Shown one piece after another: positions 18,117 to 26,574 of a stretch of DNA of 64,000 nt. The stretch lies in NCBI RefSeq assembly GCF_900156515.1, contig NZ_FTNU01000003.1:1-64000 (forward strand), written 5' to 3'. Below the pieces are notes generated by a model, which did no database searches, was not told the origin of the DNA, and was given only the letters and a program-made list of their open reading frames with translations. This DNA is from Moraxella cuniculi DSM 21768 (GTDB lineage: Bacteria > Pseudomonadota > Gammaproteobacteria > Pseudomonadales > Moraxellaceae). Each line of letters opens with the position of its first letter. Positions within the stretch are counted from its first letter, which is position 1. The translations under genes were made by a program, and so were the position numbers.

Positions 18117-18890
18117 ATGCAAGAATTGCTACAGTCCATTGCCTTTGCCATCGCTGCCATCTTGCACGGCATTACTGGTATGGGCTTTCCCATGATTGGC
18201 ACAACGGCACTGGCTTTTGTGATGCCGTTATCACAGGCGGTGGCAATGGTTGCCCTGCCCAGCCTTGTGATGAGCCTGTTTGTCATTATCGCCAACCGCA
18301 ATCGATGGATAGCAAGTGAGATTTGGCATTATTGTTATACTTATCGTGTACTTGCCATCACAAGCATCATTGGCAGTATCATCGGCGTGGGGCTACTGAT
18401 ATCGCTGCCCAGCACGCTTTTGTATCTGATAATGGCGGCGGTTACGCTGTATTATGCCGCACAAGGCTTATTAAGCCTACAAGGCAAACTGCCCGAATTG
18501 CGTGTGCCGACAACAACGCTTAGCATGGCAATTTTTGGCTTGATGGCAGGCGTGGTTGGTGGGGCAACCAATGCCATGTCGCCAATTTTATTAATGTTTT
18601 TATTAAGTTATAGTAAAGATAAAAATGAAATCGCCAAAGCCAGCAATTTATGCTATCTGCTTGGCAAATTGGTACAGCTTATTTTGCTAAAAAATCAATT
18701 CATCGCCTTTGACCGTCAAGACTGGTTGATGATGCTGATGCTTATTATCATTGCCATTGGTTTTTTGTTTGTTGGCATTTATTTACGCAACAAACTAAGC
18801 ATTAGCACCTTTAAGGCACTGACTTATGGCGTGTTGCTATTGCTTGCCTTTAAAATCGGTCATGTTGGCATACAAGGATTATTCAGCTAA
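18117..18890 (+). CDS. TSUP (TauE/SafE) family transporter in prp operon
   Basis: 257-residue membrane protein with about eight helices. It starts with the TSUP-type motif LHGITGMGFPMIGTTAL and repeats a similar one in the second half (FGLMAGVVGGATNAMSPILLMF). Family members move sulfite, sulfonates or small organic anions. It lies between prpB (27 bp upstream) and prpC (55 bp downstream) with its own AAGGA site, so a role in propionate or related carboxylate transport is a reasonable inference, unproven. Its last 159 bp, with stop codon, are duplicated at 14909-15068. Confidence 0.85.
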   Translation: MQELLQSIAFAIAAILHGITGMGFPMIGTTALAFVMPLSQAVAMVALPSLVMSLFVIIANRNRWIASEIWHYCYTYRVLAITSIIGSIIGVGLLISLPSTLLYLIMAAVTLYYAAQGLLSLQGKLPELRVPTTTLSMAIFGLMAGVVGGATNAMSPILLMFLLSYSKDKNEIAKASNLCYLLGKLVQLILLKNQFIAFDRQDWLMMLMLIIIAIGFLFVGIYLRNKLSISTFKALTYGVLLLLAFKIGHVGIQGLFS

Positions 18891-19054
18891 CCCAACTGCT
18901 AAAATTGCAAAATTTTAGCCAACTTTGTCAAACAAGGAGTAGATTATGACAAATCAAGACAATCAAACCACCTTCAAAGCAAAAAAGAGCGTCGCCCTGT
19001 CAGGCGTGCCAGCTGGCAATACTGCTCTTTGTACGGTCGGTCGCAGTGGTAATG
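18731..19054 (+). repeat. 324-bp direct repeat, copy 2 (native)
   Basis: Native copy of the repeat at 14909-15232, spanning the end of the TSUP gene and the start of prpC. Contains an intercistronic hairpin at 18897-18918 (GCTAAAATT / AATTTTAGC, 9-bp stem). Recombination between the copies would delete 3822 bp. Confidence 0.95.
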
Positions 19055-20100
19055 ATTTATCGTATCGCGGTTATGATATTTTGGATTTGGCGGATAAGTG
19101 CGAATTTGAGGAAGTGGCACATTTGCTCATTCATGGGCATTTGCCAGACTTTTTTGAATTAAAAGCCTACAAACAAAAGCTCAAGAGCTATCGCACCTTG
19201 CCCATGCGTGTCCGCCATGTATTAGAAAATCTGCCTGCTCACACGCACCCCATGGATGTGATGCGTACAGGTGTCTCGGCATTGGGCTGTACTTTGCCTG
19301 AGCGTGAAAGCCAACCAGCTTCGGAAGCTCGCGATATTGCCGATCGCTTACTTGCCTGCTTGGGTTCTATTTTGCTGTATTGGTATCAATACACTCAGCA
19401 TGGCAAAGTGATTGATTTAGAAAATGACGAAGACAGCATCGGCGGACATTTTTTGCACCTATTATACGGCAAAGCCCCCACCAAAGAGCAAGTGCGTGCC
19501 ATGCACATCTCGCTAATTTTGTATGCTGAACATGAATTTAATGCCTCTACCTTTACTGCTCGCGTCATCGCAGGCACAGGCTCGGATATTTATTCGTGCA
19601 TTGCTGGAGCGATTGGTGCCTTAAAAGGTCCAAAGCATGGCGGTGCCAACGAAGTGGCTTATGATATCCAAAAACGCTATCGCAGTGCCGATGAAGCCGA
19701 AGCGGATATCCGTGAGCGTATCGCACGCAAGGAAATCATCATCGGCTTTGGTCATCCTGTTTATACCATTAGCGACCCACGCAATGCAATTATCAAAGAA
19801 GTGGCTCGCAAGCTGTCGCAAGAAAGTGGCGATATGTTGTTGTTTGATGTTGCCGAACGCCTAGAGACCCTCATGTGGCATGAGAAAAAAATGTTCCCAA
19901 ACCTTGACTGGTTCTCTGCCGTTTCCTACCAAAAACTTGGCGTACCAACAGCAATGTTTACGCCGCTGTTTGTCATCGCTCGCACCACAGGTTGGTCGGC
20001 TCATATTTTGGAACAACGAGCGGACGGCAAAATTATCCGCCCAAGTGCCAATTACACAGGCCCTGAAAATTTGCCATTTGTGCCGATGGATGAGCGGTAA
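18946..20100 (+). CDS. prpC: 2-methylcitrate synthase
   Basis: 384-residue citrate synthase superfamily enzyme that condenses propionyl-CoA with oxaloacetate. Catalytic His in GPKHGGANE and the second His in IIGFGHPVY are present, as is the N-terminal [13 protein letters not shown] region typical of PrpC rather than GltA. AAGGAG lies 7 bases before the ATG. The first 36 codons and ribosome binding site are duplicated upstream (15124-15231). Confidence 0.96.
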   Translation: MTNQDNQTTFKAKKSVALSGVPAGNTALCTVGRSGNDLSYRGYDILDLADKCEFEEVAHLLIHGHLPDFFELKAYKQKLKSYRTLPMRVRHVLENLPAHTHPMDVMRTGVSALGCTLPERESQPASEARDIADRLLACLGSILLYWYQYTQHGKVIDLENDEDSIGGHFLHLLYGKAPTKEQVRAMHISLILYAEHEFNASTFTARVIAGTGSDIYSCIAGAIGALKGPKHGGANEVAYDIQKRYRSADEAEADIRERIARKEIIIGFGHPVYTISDPRNAIIKEVARKLSQESGDMLLFDVAERLETLMWHEKKMFPNLDWFSAVSYQKLGVPTAMFTPLFVIARTTGWSAHILEQRADGKIIRPSANYTGPENLPFVPMDER

Positions 20101-20174
20101 TTAACATAACACAAGGCATATTTTTAATTGGGAAAATGTGCCTTGTTTTTAAGATTTTTTAATGAGGTATTTTT

Positions 20175-20582
20175 ATGAAATTTCACAAAAAAATTGTCTT
20201 AATTTTATTCTTATTCCCTAATTTTGCCTTTTCTCAAAATTGGATGCAATTACCAGCGGAATATCCAGATGAAAAAGCAATTTATATTGATACAGACAAT
20301 ATTAAAAAGAGCAATCCAAATCAAGTAATTTATAATTTAAAAAGGGATTACAATAGCCCACAACAATTTGATGAACATCAGCAATACCATTCTCAAATTT
20401 TAACCATTAAAGTTAATTGCAAAACTAAAAAAATTGCCCCTTTACAAGTAAAATTCTACGATAAAAACAATTTGGTTATTTACCAACATCAAACCAAAAA
20501 AGCAGTATGGCAAGACATTGGCAAAGAACCCGCCATCAATGCACACTTTAATTTTGTTTGCAATTATGGCAAATCGTCGTAG
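20175..20582 (+). CDS. Surface-adhesin E-like small secreted protein
   Basis: 135-residue protein with a Sec signal peptide (MKFHKKIVLILFLFPNFAFS) and a small domain with pattern YIDTDNIKKSNPNQVIYNLKRDY, then two cysteines (VNCKTKK, FVCNYG). This fits the surface-adhesin protein E family (PF16747 type) of small periplasmic or surface proteins. The gene is markedly AT-rich and sits between prpC and acnD, where it has no metabolic link. Its stop codon lies inside an inverted-repeat element, which suggests it arrived as an insertion. GAGG precedes the ATG. Confidence 0.6.
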   Translation: MKFHKKIVLILFLFPNFAFSQNWMQLPAEYPDEKAIYIDTDNIKKSNPNQVIYNLKRDYNSPQQFDEHQQYHSQILTIKVNCKTKKIAPLQVKFYDKNNLVIYQHQTKKAVWQDIGKEPAINAHFNFVCNYGKSS

Positions 20583-20663
20583 GTTGAGTTAGCAATAGCG
20601 TAACCCAACATTTTAAATACGATATTAAATTTGTTGGGTTTCGCAGGCTCAACCTAACCTACG
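20578..20663. repeat. Imperfect inverted-repeat element (CGTAGGTTGAG type)
   Basis: About 86 bp. Outer arms CGTAGGTTGAG and CTCAACCTAACCTACG and inner arms TAACCCAACA / TGTTGGGTTT can fold into a long hairpin. The motif GTAGGTTGxGTTAG...GCGTAACCCAACA is a family of small dispersed intergenic repeats seen in several AT-rich gammaproteobacteria. Only this copy was noticed in the window. It overlaps the stop codon of the preceding gene. Confidence 0.7.
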
Positions 20664-20731
20664 CCCCATTTTTCAATAAACCCATATTCACAACCCAAAA
20701 TTTTTCACAGCCAAAGAAAGGAAACTTAGCA

Positions 20732-23308
20732 ATGAAACACTATCAAAAACCCCTGCCAAGCACCAATCTGCATTATTTTGATGCAGAGCAGGCGATTAAT
20801 GACATTCGCCCCAATGCCTATGAACGCTTGCCCTACACCACCAAAGTGCTTGCCGAGCAGTTAGTGCGAAACTGCCACGATGACCCACAATTGGGCGACT
20901 ATTTGACACAACTCATTGATAACAAAAAAGAACTGGACTTTCCTTGGTACCCTGTCCGTGTGGTGTGCCATGATATTTTGGGTCAGACAGCATTGGTGGA
21001 TTTGGCAGGACTGCGTGATGCGATTGCCAAGCAAGGCGGCGATCCCAGCCTTGTCAATCCTGTCGTACCGACACAGCTGATTGTCGATCATTCTTTGGCG
21101 GTGGAGCATGGCGGCGATGATTCTGATGCCTTTGCCAAAAACCGTGCCATCGAAGATCGCCGAAACGATGATCGTTTTGACTTTATTAACTGGACAAAAA
21201 CCGCCTTTAAAAATGTCGAAGTCATCACAGCAGGCAACGGCATTATGCATCAAATCAATCTAGAAAAAATGTCGCCTGTGGTGCAGGTGCGTGATGGCGT
21301 GGCATTCCCTGATACCTGTGTTGGCACGGACAGCCACACGCCACACACTGATGCACTCGGTGTAATTTCGGTGGGTGTAGGCGGACTTGAAGCCGAATGT
21401 GTCATGCTGGGAATGCCATCAATGATGCGTACACCTGACATCGTGGGTGTGCATTTGACAGGTAAGCGACAGGCGGGCATTAGTGCGACCGATATTGTGC
21501 TGGCTTTGACCGAATTTTTACGCAATGAGCGAGTGGTCGGGGCATATTTGGAATTTTTTGGCGAAGGAGCAAATTCACTGTCGGTAGGCGACAGAGCAAC
21601 CATTGCCAATATGACCCCTGAATATGGGGCAAGTGCAGGGCTGTTTTATATTGACCAAAACACACTGGATTATTTGACCTTAACAGGGCGAGAGCCAAGC
21701 CAAGTTAAATTGGTGGAAACTTATGCCAAAACCATTGGACTATGGGCGGATAAAATGACAAATGCCCATTATCCACGCGTTTTAGAATTTGACTTATCAA
21801 AGGTAACTCGCAACATCGCAGGCCCGAGCAATCCGCACGCACGAGTGGCAACGAGCGAACTTAAATCCAAGGGCATTGCAGGCATTGTAGAAAATCGCAC
21901 AGACGGCTTGATGCCTGACGGAGCGGTGATTATCGCAGCGATAACCAGCTGTACCAATACCTCAAACCCAAGAAATACCGTAGCCGCTGGTCTTTTGGCA
22001 AAAAAGGCAAACGCACTTGGCTTGACTCGCAAACCATGGGTCAAATCGTCCTTTGCCCCAGGTTCTAAGGTTGCCCAATTATATTTAGCAGAGGCAGGAC
22101 TGCTACATGAGCTGGAGAAATTGGGCTTTGGCATCGTTGGTTTTGCCTGCACCACTTGTAATGGCATGAGCGGTGCTTTACGACCAGAAATTGAACAAGA
22201 AATCATCAGTCGTGATTTATACACCACTGCCGTACTATCTGGCAATCGCAACTTTGACGGACGCATCCACCCCCATGCCAAGCAAGCATTTTTGGCAAGT
22301 CCGCCGCTGGTTGTGGCGTATGCCATCGCTGGGACGATTCGTTTTGACATTGAAAATGATCCGCTTGGCCATCATGATGGCAAGCCGATTTATCTAAAAG
22401 ACATTTACCCCTCTGATGATGAAATTGATGAGATTGTCGCAAAATGCGTCAAGCCTTCCCAATTTCGTGAAATTTATATTCCAATGTTTGATTTGGACAA
22501 ATCACAAACTGCCAAAAGCCCACTGTATGATTGGCGTGAAAAGTCCACTTATATCCGCCGTCCACCTTATTGGGAAGGAGCGTTGGCAAAGCCCTGTGAG
22601 CTTAAAAATTTACGACCACTTGCCATTTTGCCTGATAATATCACAACCGATCATTTATCGCCATCGAATGCAATTTTGGCAAACTCGGCGGCAGGTGAAT
22701 ATCTGCTCTCAATGGGCGTGCCTGAAGCGGATTTTAACAGCTATGCCACCCATCGAGGCGACCATTTGACCGCTCAACGAGCCACGCTTGCCAATCCCAA
22801 ATTGTTTAATGAAATGGTATTAAATGATGATGGTTCGGTAAAACAAGGCTCGCTGGCTCGCATCGAGCCTGATGGGACAGTCGTACGAATGTGGGAAGCG
22901 ATTGAGACTTATATGCAGCGTGGTCAGCCGTTAATCATCATTGCAGGGGCGGATTATGGACAAGGGTCAAGCCGAGACTGGGCAGCAAAAGGCGTGCGAC
23001 TTGCTGGCGTGGAGGTGATTATTGCAGAAGGGTTTGAGCGTATTCACCGCACCAATCTTGTGGGCATGGGCGTGTTGCCACTGCAATTTATGAACGGTGA
23101 AAATCGTAAAACGCTGAATTTGGACGGTACAGAAATTTATTCGGTACAGGGGGAAATCTCGGCTCGCTGTACTTTGGATTTAATTATTGAACGCAAAAAT
23201 GGCAATGTCCAAACCGTGCCTGTCTTATGTCGCCTAGACAGTGATAGTGATGTTAAGACCTATAAGGCAGGAGGCGTGTTAAGGGAGTTTGCAGGGAGGT
23301 TTTTTTAG
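20732..23308 (+). CDS. acnD: Fe/S-dependent 2-methylisocitrate dehydratase
   Basis: 858-residue aconitase-family enzyme that, with PrpF, replaces PrpD in dehydrating 2-methylcitrate. Cluster ligands are visible in ITSCTNTSNPR and in the CxxC of FACTTCNGMSG; the C-terminal swivel domain carries GADYGQGSSRDWAAKG. The N-terminus MKHYQKPLPSTNLHYFD and length fit AcnD rather than AcnA. AAAGGAAA precedes the ATG. In most genomes prpF follows directly; here a restriction-modification pair lies between. Confidence 0.94.
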   Translation: MKHYQKPLPSTNLHYFDAEQAINDIRPNAYERLPYTTKVLAEQLVRNCHDDPQLGDYLTQLIDNKKELDFPWYPVRVVCHDILGQTALVDLAGLRDAIAKQGGDPSLVNPVVPTQLIVDHSLAVEHGGDDSDAFAKNRAIEDRRNDDRFDFINWTKTAFKNVEVITAGNGIMHQINLEKMSPVVQVRDGVAFPDTCVGTDSHTPHTDALGVISVGVGGLEAECVMLGMPSMMRTPDIVGVHLTGKRQAGISATDIVLALTEFLRNERVVGAYLEFFGEGANSLSVGDRATIANMTPEYGASAGLFYIDQNTLDYLTLTGREPSQVKLVETYAKTIGLWADKMTNAHYPRVLEFDLSKVTRNIAGPSNPHARVATSELKSKGIAGIVENRTDGLMPDGAVIIAAITSCTNTSNPRNTVAAGLLAKKANALGLTRKPWVKSSFAPGSKVAQLYLAEAGLLHELEKLGFGIVGFACTTCNGMSGALRPEIEQEIISRDLYTTAVLSGNRNFDGRIHPHAKQAFLASPPLVVAYAIAGTIRFDIENDPLGHHDGKPIYLKDIYPSDDEIDEIVAKCVKPSQFREIYIPMFDLDKSQTAKSPLYDWREKSTYIRRPPYWEGALAKPCELKNLRPLAILPDNITTDHLSPSNAILANSAAGEYLLSMGVPEADFNSYATHRGDHLTAQRATLANPKLFNEMVLNDDGSVKQGSLARIEPDGTVVRMWEAIETYMQRGQPLIIIAGADYGQGSSRDWAAKGVRLAGVEVIIAEGFERIHRTNLVGMGVLPLQFMNGENRKTLNLDGTEIYSVQGEISARCTLDLIIERKNGNVQTVPVLCRLDSDSDVKTYKAGGVLREFAGRFF

Positions 23309-23310
23309 GT

Positions 23311-23318
23311 GGGGGGGG
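23311..23318 (+). repeat. Run of eight G after acnD
   Basis: Homopolymeric G tract two bases after the acnD stop codon and just before the terminator hairpin. Such tracts slip easily; here it is outside coding sequence. Confidence 0.9.
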
Positions 23319-23328
23319 TAGTTTCACC

Positions 23329-23359
23329 AAAACACACCAACATCACATTGGTGTGTTTT
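23329..23359 (+). terminator. Terminator after acnD
   Basis: Perfect 12-bp stem AAAACACACCAA / TTGGTGTGTTTT with a 7-base loop, ending in T-rich sequence. It separates the acnD transcript from the restriction-modification genes. Confidence 0.88.
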
Positions 23360-23398
23360 GTCAAGTAGTCAAATTACCAGAAGATCTGTGATGATATA

Positions 23399-23428
23399 AT
23401 GACAATACTCTAGCTTATCTGTTATAAT
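23399..23428 (+). promoter_or_regulatory. Predicted sigma-70 promoter of the restriction-modification genes
   Basis: ATGACA at 23399-23404 (5 of 6 to TTGACA) and a perfect TATAAT at 23423-23428, spaced 18 bp, 31 bp before the endonuclease start. Confidence 0.55.
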
Positions 23429-23459
23429 TCGAGAATTTTATTTGAATTTTAGGTGTGAT

Positions 23460-24443
23460 ATGCAAGACTATTTATTTTTGTATGATGTTGATTTTAATCA
23501 TATTAGATTATTGGATTTAACCAAATTGGCGGATCAAGCTGAACCTTTTTATCAATGGGTAGAGAAAAAATTTCAAATCAATGCTCATAATGGTGGAAGT
23601 TTGGATTTTATCATCAAAAACTCGACTCAGCCTCAAATTGAGAAAGCCATTTTAAGTTGCTACCTTGATGACAATACTACTCAATTACCAAAATTATTTG
23701 ATGGAGGTGGTATTCCATACAAACACAAAGATGCTTGTTATTTCTTCTTTGCTTGGCTTGCTAGAGATGCTGCTACACAGAGACTATCACCTTTAATTAG
23801 TAGTGCCTTTAAAAATACTAAAAATACAAATAATGGTTTAACCCGCATTGAGTTGGAAGCAGAAATCTTATCAAAAATTCTATTCGTTTATAGAGAAAAT
23901 ATAAAGTTTTTTGAATGGTCTGTTTTTAGAGAAGTTACTCTCAATAGATTAGAGGGCTCTCGAAGAGCCAAAAAAGGAAGTGCTATTGAAAATTTTATCA
24001 GAACAGCCTTGATTGAATCTTTTTCTTATTATTTTAAGACTAGAGGTAATTACGGTAAATACAAGGACTTTAAAATAATGGATAAGCCACTCAAGATTAA
24101 AAATAGAACTTATGATGTGGTTGCCATATTAAAAGATTTTAATAACAAGGAAGATATGGTTATTATTCCAGTTAAAACAAGAGAAACTCAAGGGGGCGGA
24201 CATTCTCACCTATTTAGTAGAGATATTGAACAAGCAAATCAAGATATAAGGGAATATTATCCAAATGCTCATATTATTTCTGTTATTATAGCCCAGAATT
24301 GGTCTCAAACTGAAATTGACACTCATTCCAATAATTATGGGAATGTTTTTCATTTTAATACAAACCCAAATATGTTTAATGGATTTGATTATAAAAATCA
24401 AAGTAAATTAAACAAGGTGTTGGAGGAAATTTTGAATGGCTGA
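23460..24443 (+). CDS. Putative type II restriction endonuclease
   Basis: 327-residue protein whose main evidence is its position: it overlaps a DNA methyltransferase gene by 8 bp. A PD-(D/E)xK-like core is possible: E177 (GSAIENF), D219 (YDVVAIL) and K239 (IIPVKTRE), but the acidic residue normally two before the Lys is a Pro, so this is tentative. The C-terminal stretch TQGGGHSHLFSRDI looks like a conserved family block. I cannot name the recognition site. The ATG at 23460 is chosen over an upstream TTG because AGGTG precedes it. The gene is very AT-rich compared with the flanking prp genes, consistent with horizontal transfer. Confidence 0.7.
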   Translation: MQDYLFLYDVDFNHIRLLDLTKLADQAEPFYQWVEKKFQINAHNGGSLDFIIKNSTQPQIEKAILSCYLDDNTTQLPKLFDGGGIPYKHKDACYFFFAWLARDAATQRLSPLISSAFKNTKNTNNGLTRIELEAEILSKILFVYRENIKFFEWSVFREVTLNRLEGSRRAKKGSAIENFIRTALIESFSYYFKTRGNYGKYKDFKIMDKPLKIKNRTYDVVAILKDFNNKEDMVIIPVKTRETQGGGHSHLFSRDIEQANQDIREYYPNAHIISVIIAQNWSQTEIDTHSNNYGNVFHFNTNPNMFNGFDYKNQSKLNKVLEEILNG

Positions 24444-25317
24444 ATACAGTGTAATTGTAGGAGATATTTTATCAAATGTAGATAAAATTAATGAAAATAG
24501 TATACAAGTTATTGTTACAAGCCCACCTTATTTTAAACTAAGAAAATATACCAACAATGAAAAATGTGAGATTGGTCAAGAGCAAAATATTGAATGCTAT
24601 ATTGAAAGATTGGTTTTAGTTTTTAATAAATTAAGAGATAAATTAAGAGATGATGGGGTTCTTTTTTTAAATCTAGGTGATACATATATCAACAATTCAC
24701 TGATGGGGATTCCTTGGCGTGTTGCTTTAGCGTTAATAAATGATGGCTGGATTTTAAGGTCTGACATTATTTGGCATAAACCAAATGCAATGCCTTCTTC
24801 TGTTAAAAATAGACCTACAACAGATCACGAGTATGTTTTTATGTTTGTAAAAAATAAAAACTACAGTTATTATCAAGATGAAATCAGAGAACCTCATATT
24901 ACCTTTAGTGAAAACTCTAAAATGAAAGGAGGGAGGAATCATTTCGGTAAAAGAAACGGTACGCCAGAGTTGGGGAAAAATGCAGGAAATAGCAATTTAC
25001 ATAATGGTAGATGGGATCAAGCTTTTCATCCTTTAGGTAGAAATAAGAGAACTGTTTGGAGTATCTCACTTGGAAAATATCGTGGAAATCATTTTGCTGT
25101 ATTTCCAGAAAAATTAGTAGAAACCTGTATTAAAGCAGCAAGTCAAGTAGGCGACTTGGTATGTGATCCTTTTTTAGGCTCTGGCACATCTGGTGTTGTA
25201 GCGCTTAAATTGTCTCGTAATTTCATTGGTGTAGAGTTGGTGCCTGAGTATGCAGGTATCGCTATGGAGAGAATGGAGAAAATAGGTAGAGATAGCTCTC
25301 AAAATACATTATTTTAA
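24436..25317 (+). CDS. Type II DNA methyltransferase (beta class, N4-C or N6-A)
   Basis: 293-residue SAM-dependent methyltransferase. The catalytic motif IV TSPPY is at residues 28-32, near the N-terminus, and the SAM-binding motif I (CDPFLGSGTSG) is near the C-terminus, the order of beta-class enzymes. The SPPY form favours N4-cytosine, but N6-adenine cannot be excluded. The ATG lies within the last codons of the endonuclease gene behind GGAGG, so the two are translationally coupled. Stops 22 bp before prpF. Protects host DNA from the partner nuclease. Confidence 0.88.
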   Translation: MAEYSVIVGDILSNVDKINENSIQVIVTSPPYFKLRKYTNNEKCEIGQEQNIECYIERLVLVFNKLRDKLRDDGVLFLNLGDTYINNSLMGIPWRVALALINDGWILRSDIIWHKPNAMPSSVKNRPTTDHEYVFMFVKNKNYSYYQDEIREPHITFSENSKMKGGRNHFGKRNGTPELGKNAGNSNLHNGRWDQAFHPLGRNKRTVWSISLGKYRGNHFAVFPEKLVETCIKAASQVGDLVCDPFLGSGTSGVVALKLSRNFIGVELVPEYAGIAMERMEKIGRDSSQNTLF

Positions 25318-25339
25318 AAATCAACAAGGAGCAACCCCA

Positions 25340-26512
25340 ATGCAAATCCCCATCAAAGCCACTTATATGCGTGGCGGTACATCAAAAGGTGTGTTTTTTA
25401 AATTATCCGACCTGCCTATACCCTGCCAAGTGGCAGGTTCTGCTCGTGATAACTTTTTATTGCGTGTAGTGGGCAGTCCGGACCCTTACGGCAAGCAAAT
25501 TGACGGACTGGGAGGCGGTTCATCAAGCACTTCCAAAGTTGCCATCATCTCACCTTGTACAGATGGCACGCATGATGTCAATTATCTGTTTGGGCAGGTG
25601 GCGATTGACAAGGCGATGATTGATTGGTCGGGCAACTGTGGCAATCTTACCGCAGCAGTGGGCAGTTTTGCGATTTTTAATGGTCTGATTAATAAAGACA
25701 AAATCCCCCAAAATGGCATTTGCACGGTCAAAATTTGGCAGCAAAATATTGGCAAAACCATCATCGCCCATGTACCGATGGTTGATGGTCAAGTGCAAGA
25801 AACAGGTGATTTTGAGCTTGATGGCGTAACATTTCCTGCCTCAGAAATTAAAATTGAATTTATTGACCCTGTGGACGATACAGGCGAAATGTTCCCAACG
25901 GGTAATTTAAAGGACAAATTAAGCGTGCCTGATGTGGGCGACTTTAGCGTTACGATGATCAACGCAGGCATTCCCACGATATTTTTACACGCTCATGAGC
26001 TTGGTTTTACAGGTACAGAAAGCCAAAAGGACATCAATGACAATGGTGAAATTTTGGCAAAACTTGAAAAAATCCGTAGCTTTGGTGCTGTCAAAATGGG
26101 GCTGATTGCCGATATTGCCGAGGCCAAAGCTCGCCAGCATACCCCAAAAATCGCTTGGGTTGCCAGCCCAACCGACTATATCGCCTCAAGTGGCAAGACA
26201 ATCAAGACAAGCAAGATTGATTTGCTCGTTCGTGCCATGAGCATGGGGCAGCTACATCATGCGATGATGGGGACAGCATCAGTTGCCATTGCTACAGCAG
26301 CGACGATTGTCGGAACGGTGGTGAATGAAGCAGCAGGCGGTCAGGCACTGACAGAGGTTTGTTTTGGTCATCCATCAGGGACGCTGTTGGTGGGCGGTCA
26401 GTCCAAATTGGTTGATGGCAAATGGCTGGTTCATAAGGTAACAATGAGCCGCTCCGCTCGCCGTCTGATGACAGGTGAGGTGTGGGTGCCGCAGTTGGCA
26501 CAACAAACATAA
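25340..26512 (+). CDS. prpF: 2-methylaconitate cis-trans isomerase
   Basis: 390-residue enzyme of the PrpF family (diaminopimelate-epimerase fold) that isomerises the AcnD product to 2-methyl-cis-aconitate. The N-terminus IKATYMRGGTSKGVFF and the blocks DGLGGGSSSTSKVA and SGNCGNLTAAVG are family hallmarks. AAGGAG ribosome binding site. It is the expected partner of acnD but is separated from it by about 2 kb holding a terminator and the restriction-modification pair, so it now probably depends on their promoter. Confidence 0.95.
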   Translation: MQIPIKATYMRGGTSKGVFFKLSDLPIPCQVAGSARDNFLLRVVGSPDPYGKQIDGLGGGSSSTSKVAIISPCTDGTHDVNYLFGQVAIDKAMIDWSGNCGNLTAAVGSFAIFNGLINKDKIPQNGICTVKIWQQNIGKTIIAHVPMVDGQVQETGDFELDGVTFPASEIKIEFIDPVDDTGEMFPTGNLKDKLSVPDVGDFSVTMINAGIPTIFLHAHELGFTGTESQKDINDNGEILAKLEKIRSFGAVKMGLIADIAEAKARQHTPKIAWVASPTDYIASSGKTIKTSKIDLLVRAMSMGQLHHAMMGTASVAIATAATIVGTVVNEAAGGQALTEVCFGHPSGTLLVGGQSKLVDGKWLVHKVTMSRSARRLMTGEVWVPQLAQQT

Positions 26513-26574
26513 CCGATGGTGTTACGCCATCAACATTGTACAATCAGGATTTCGGTTAAAGTTGGTAGGCTAAT

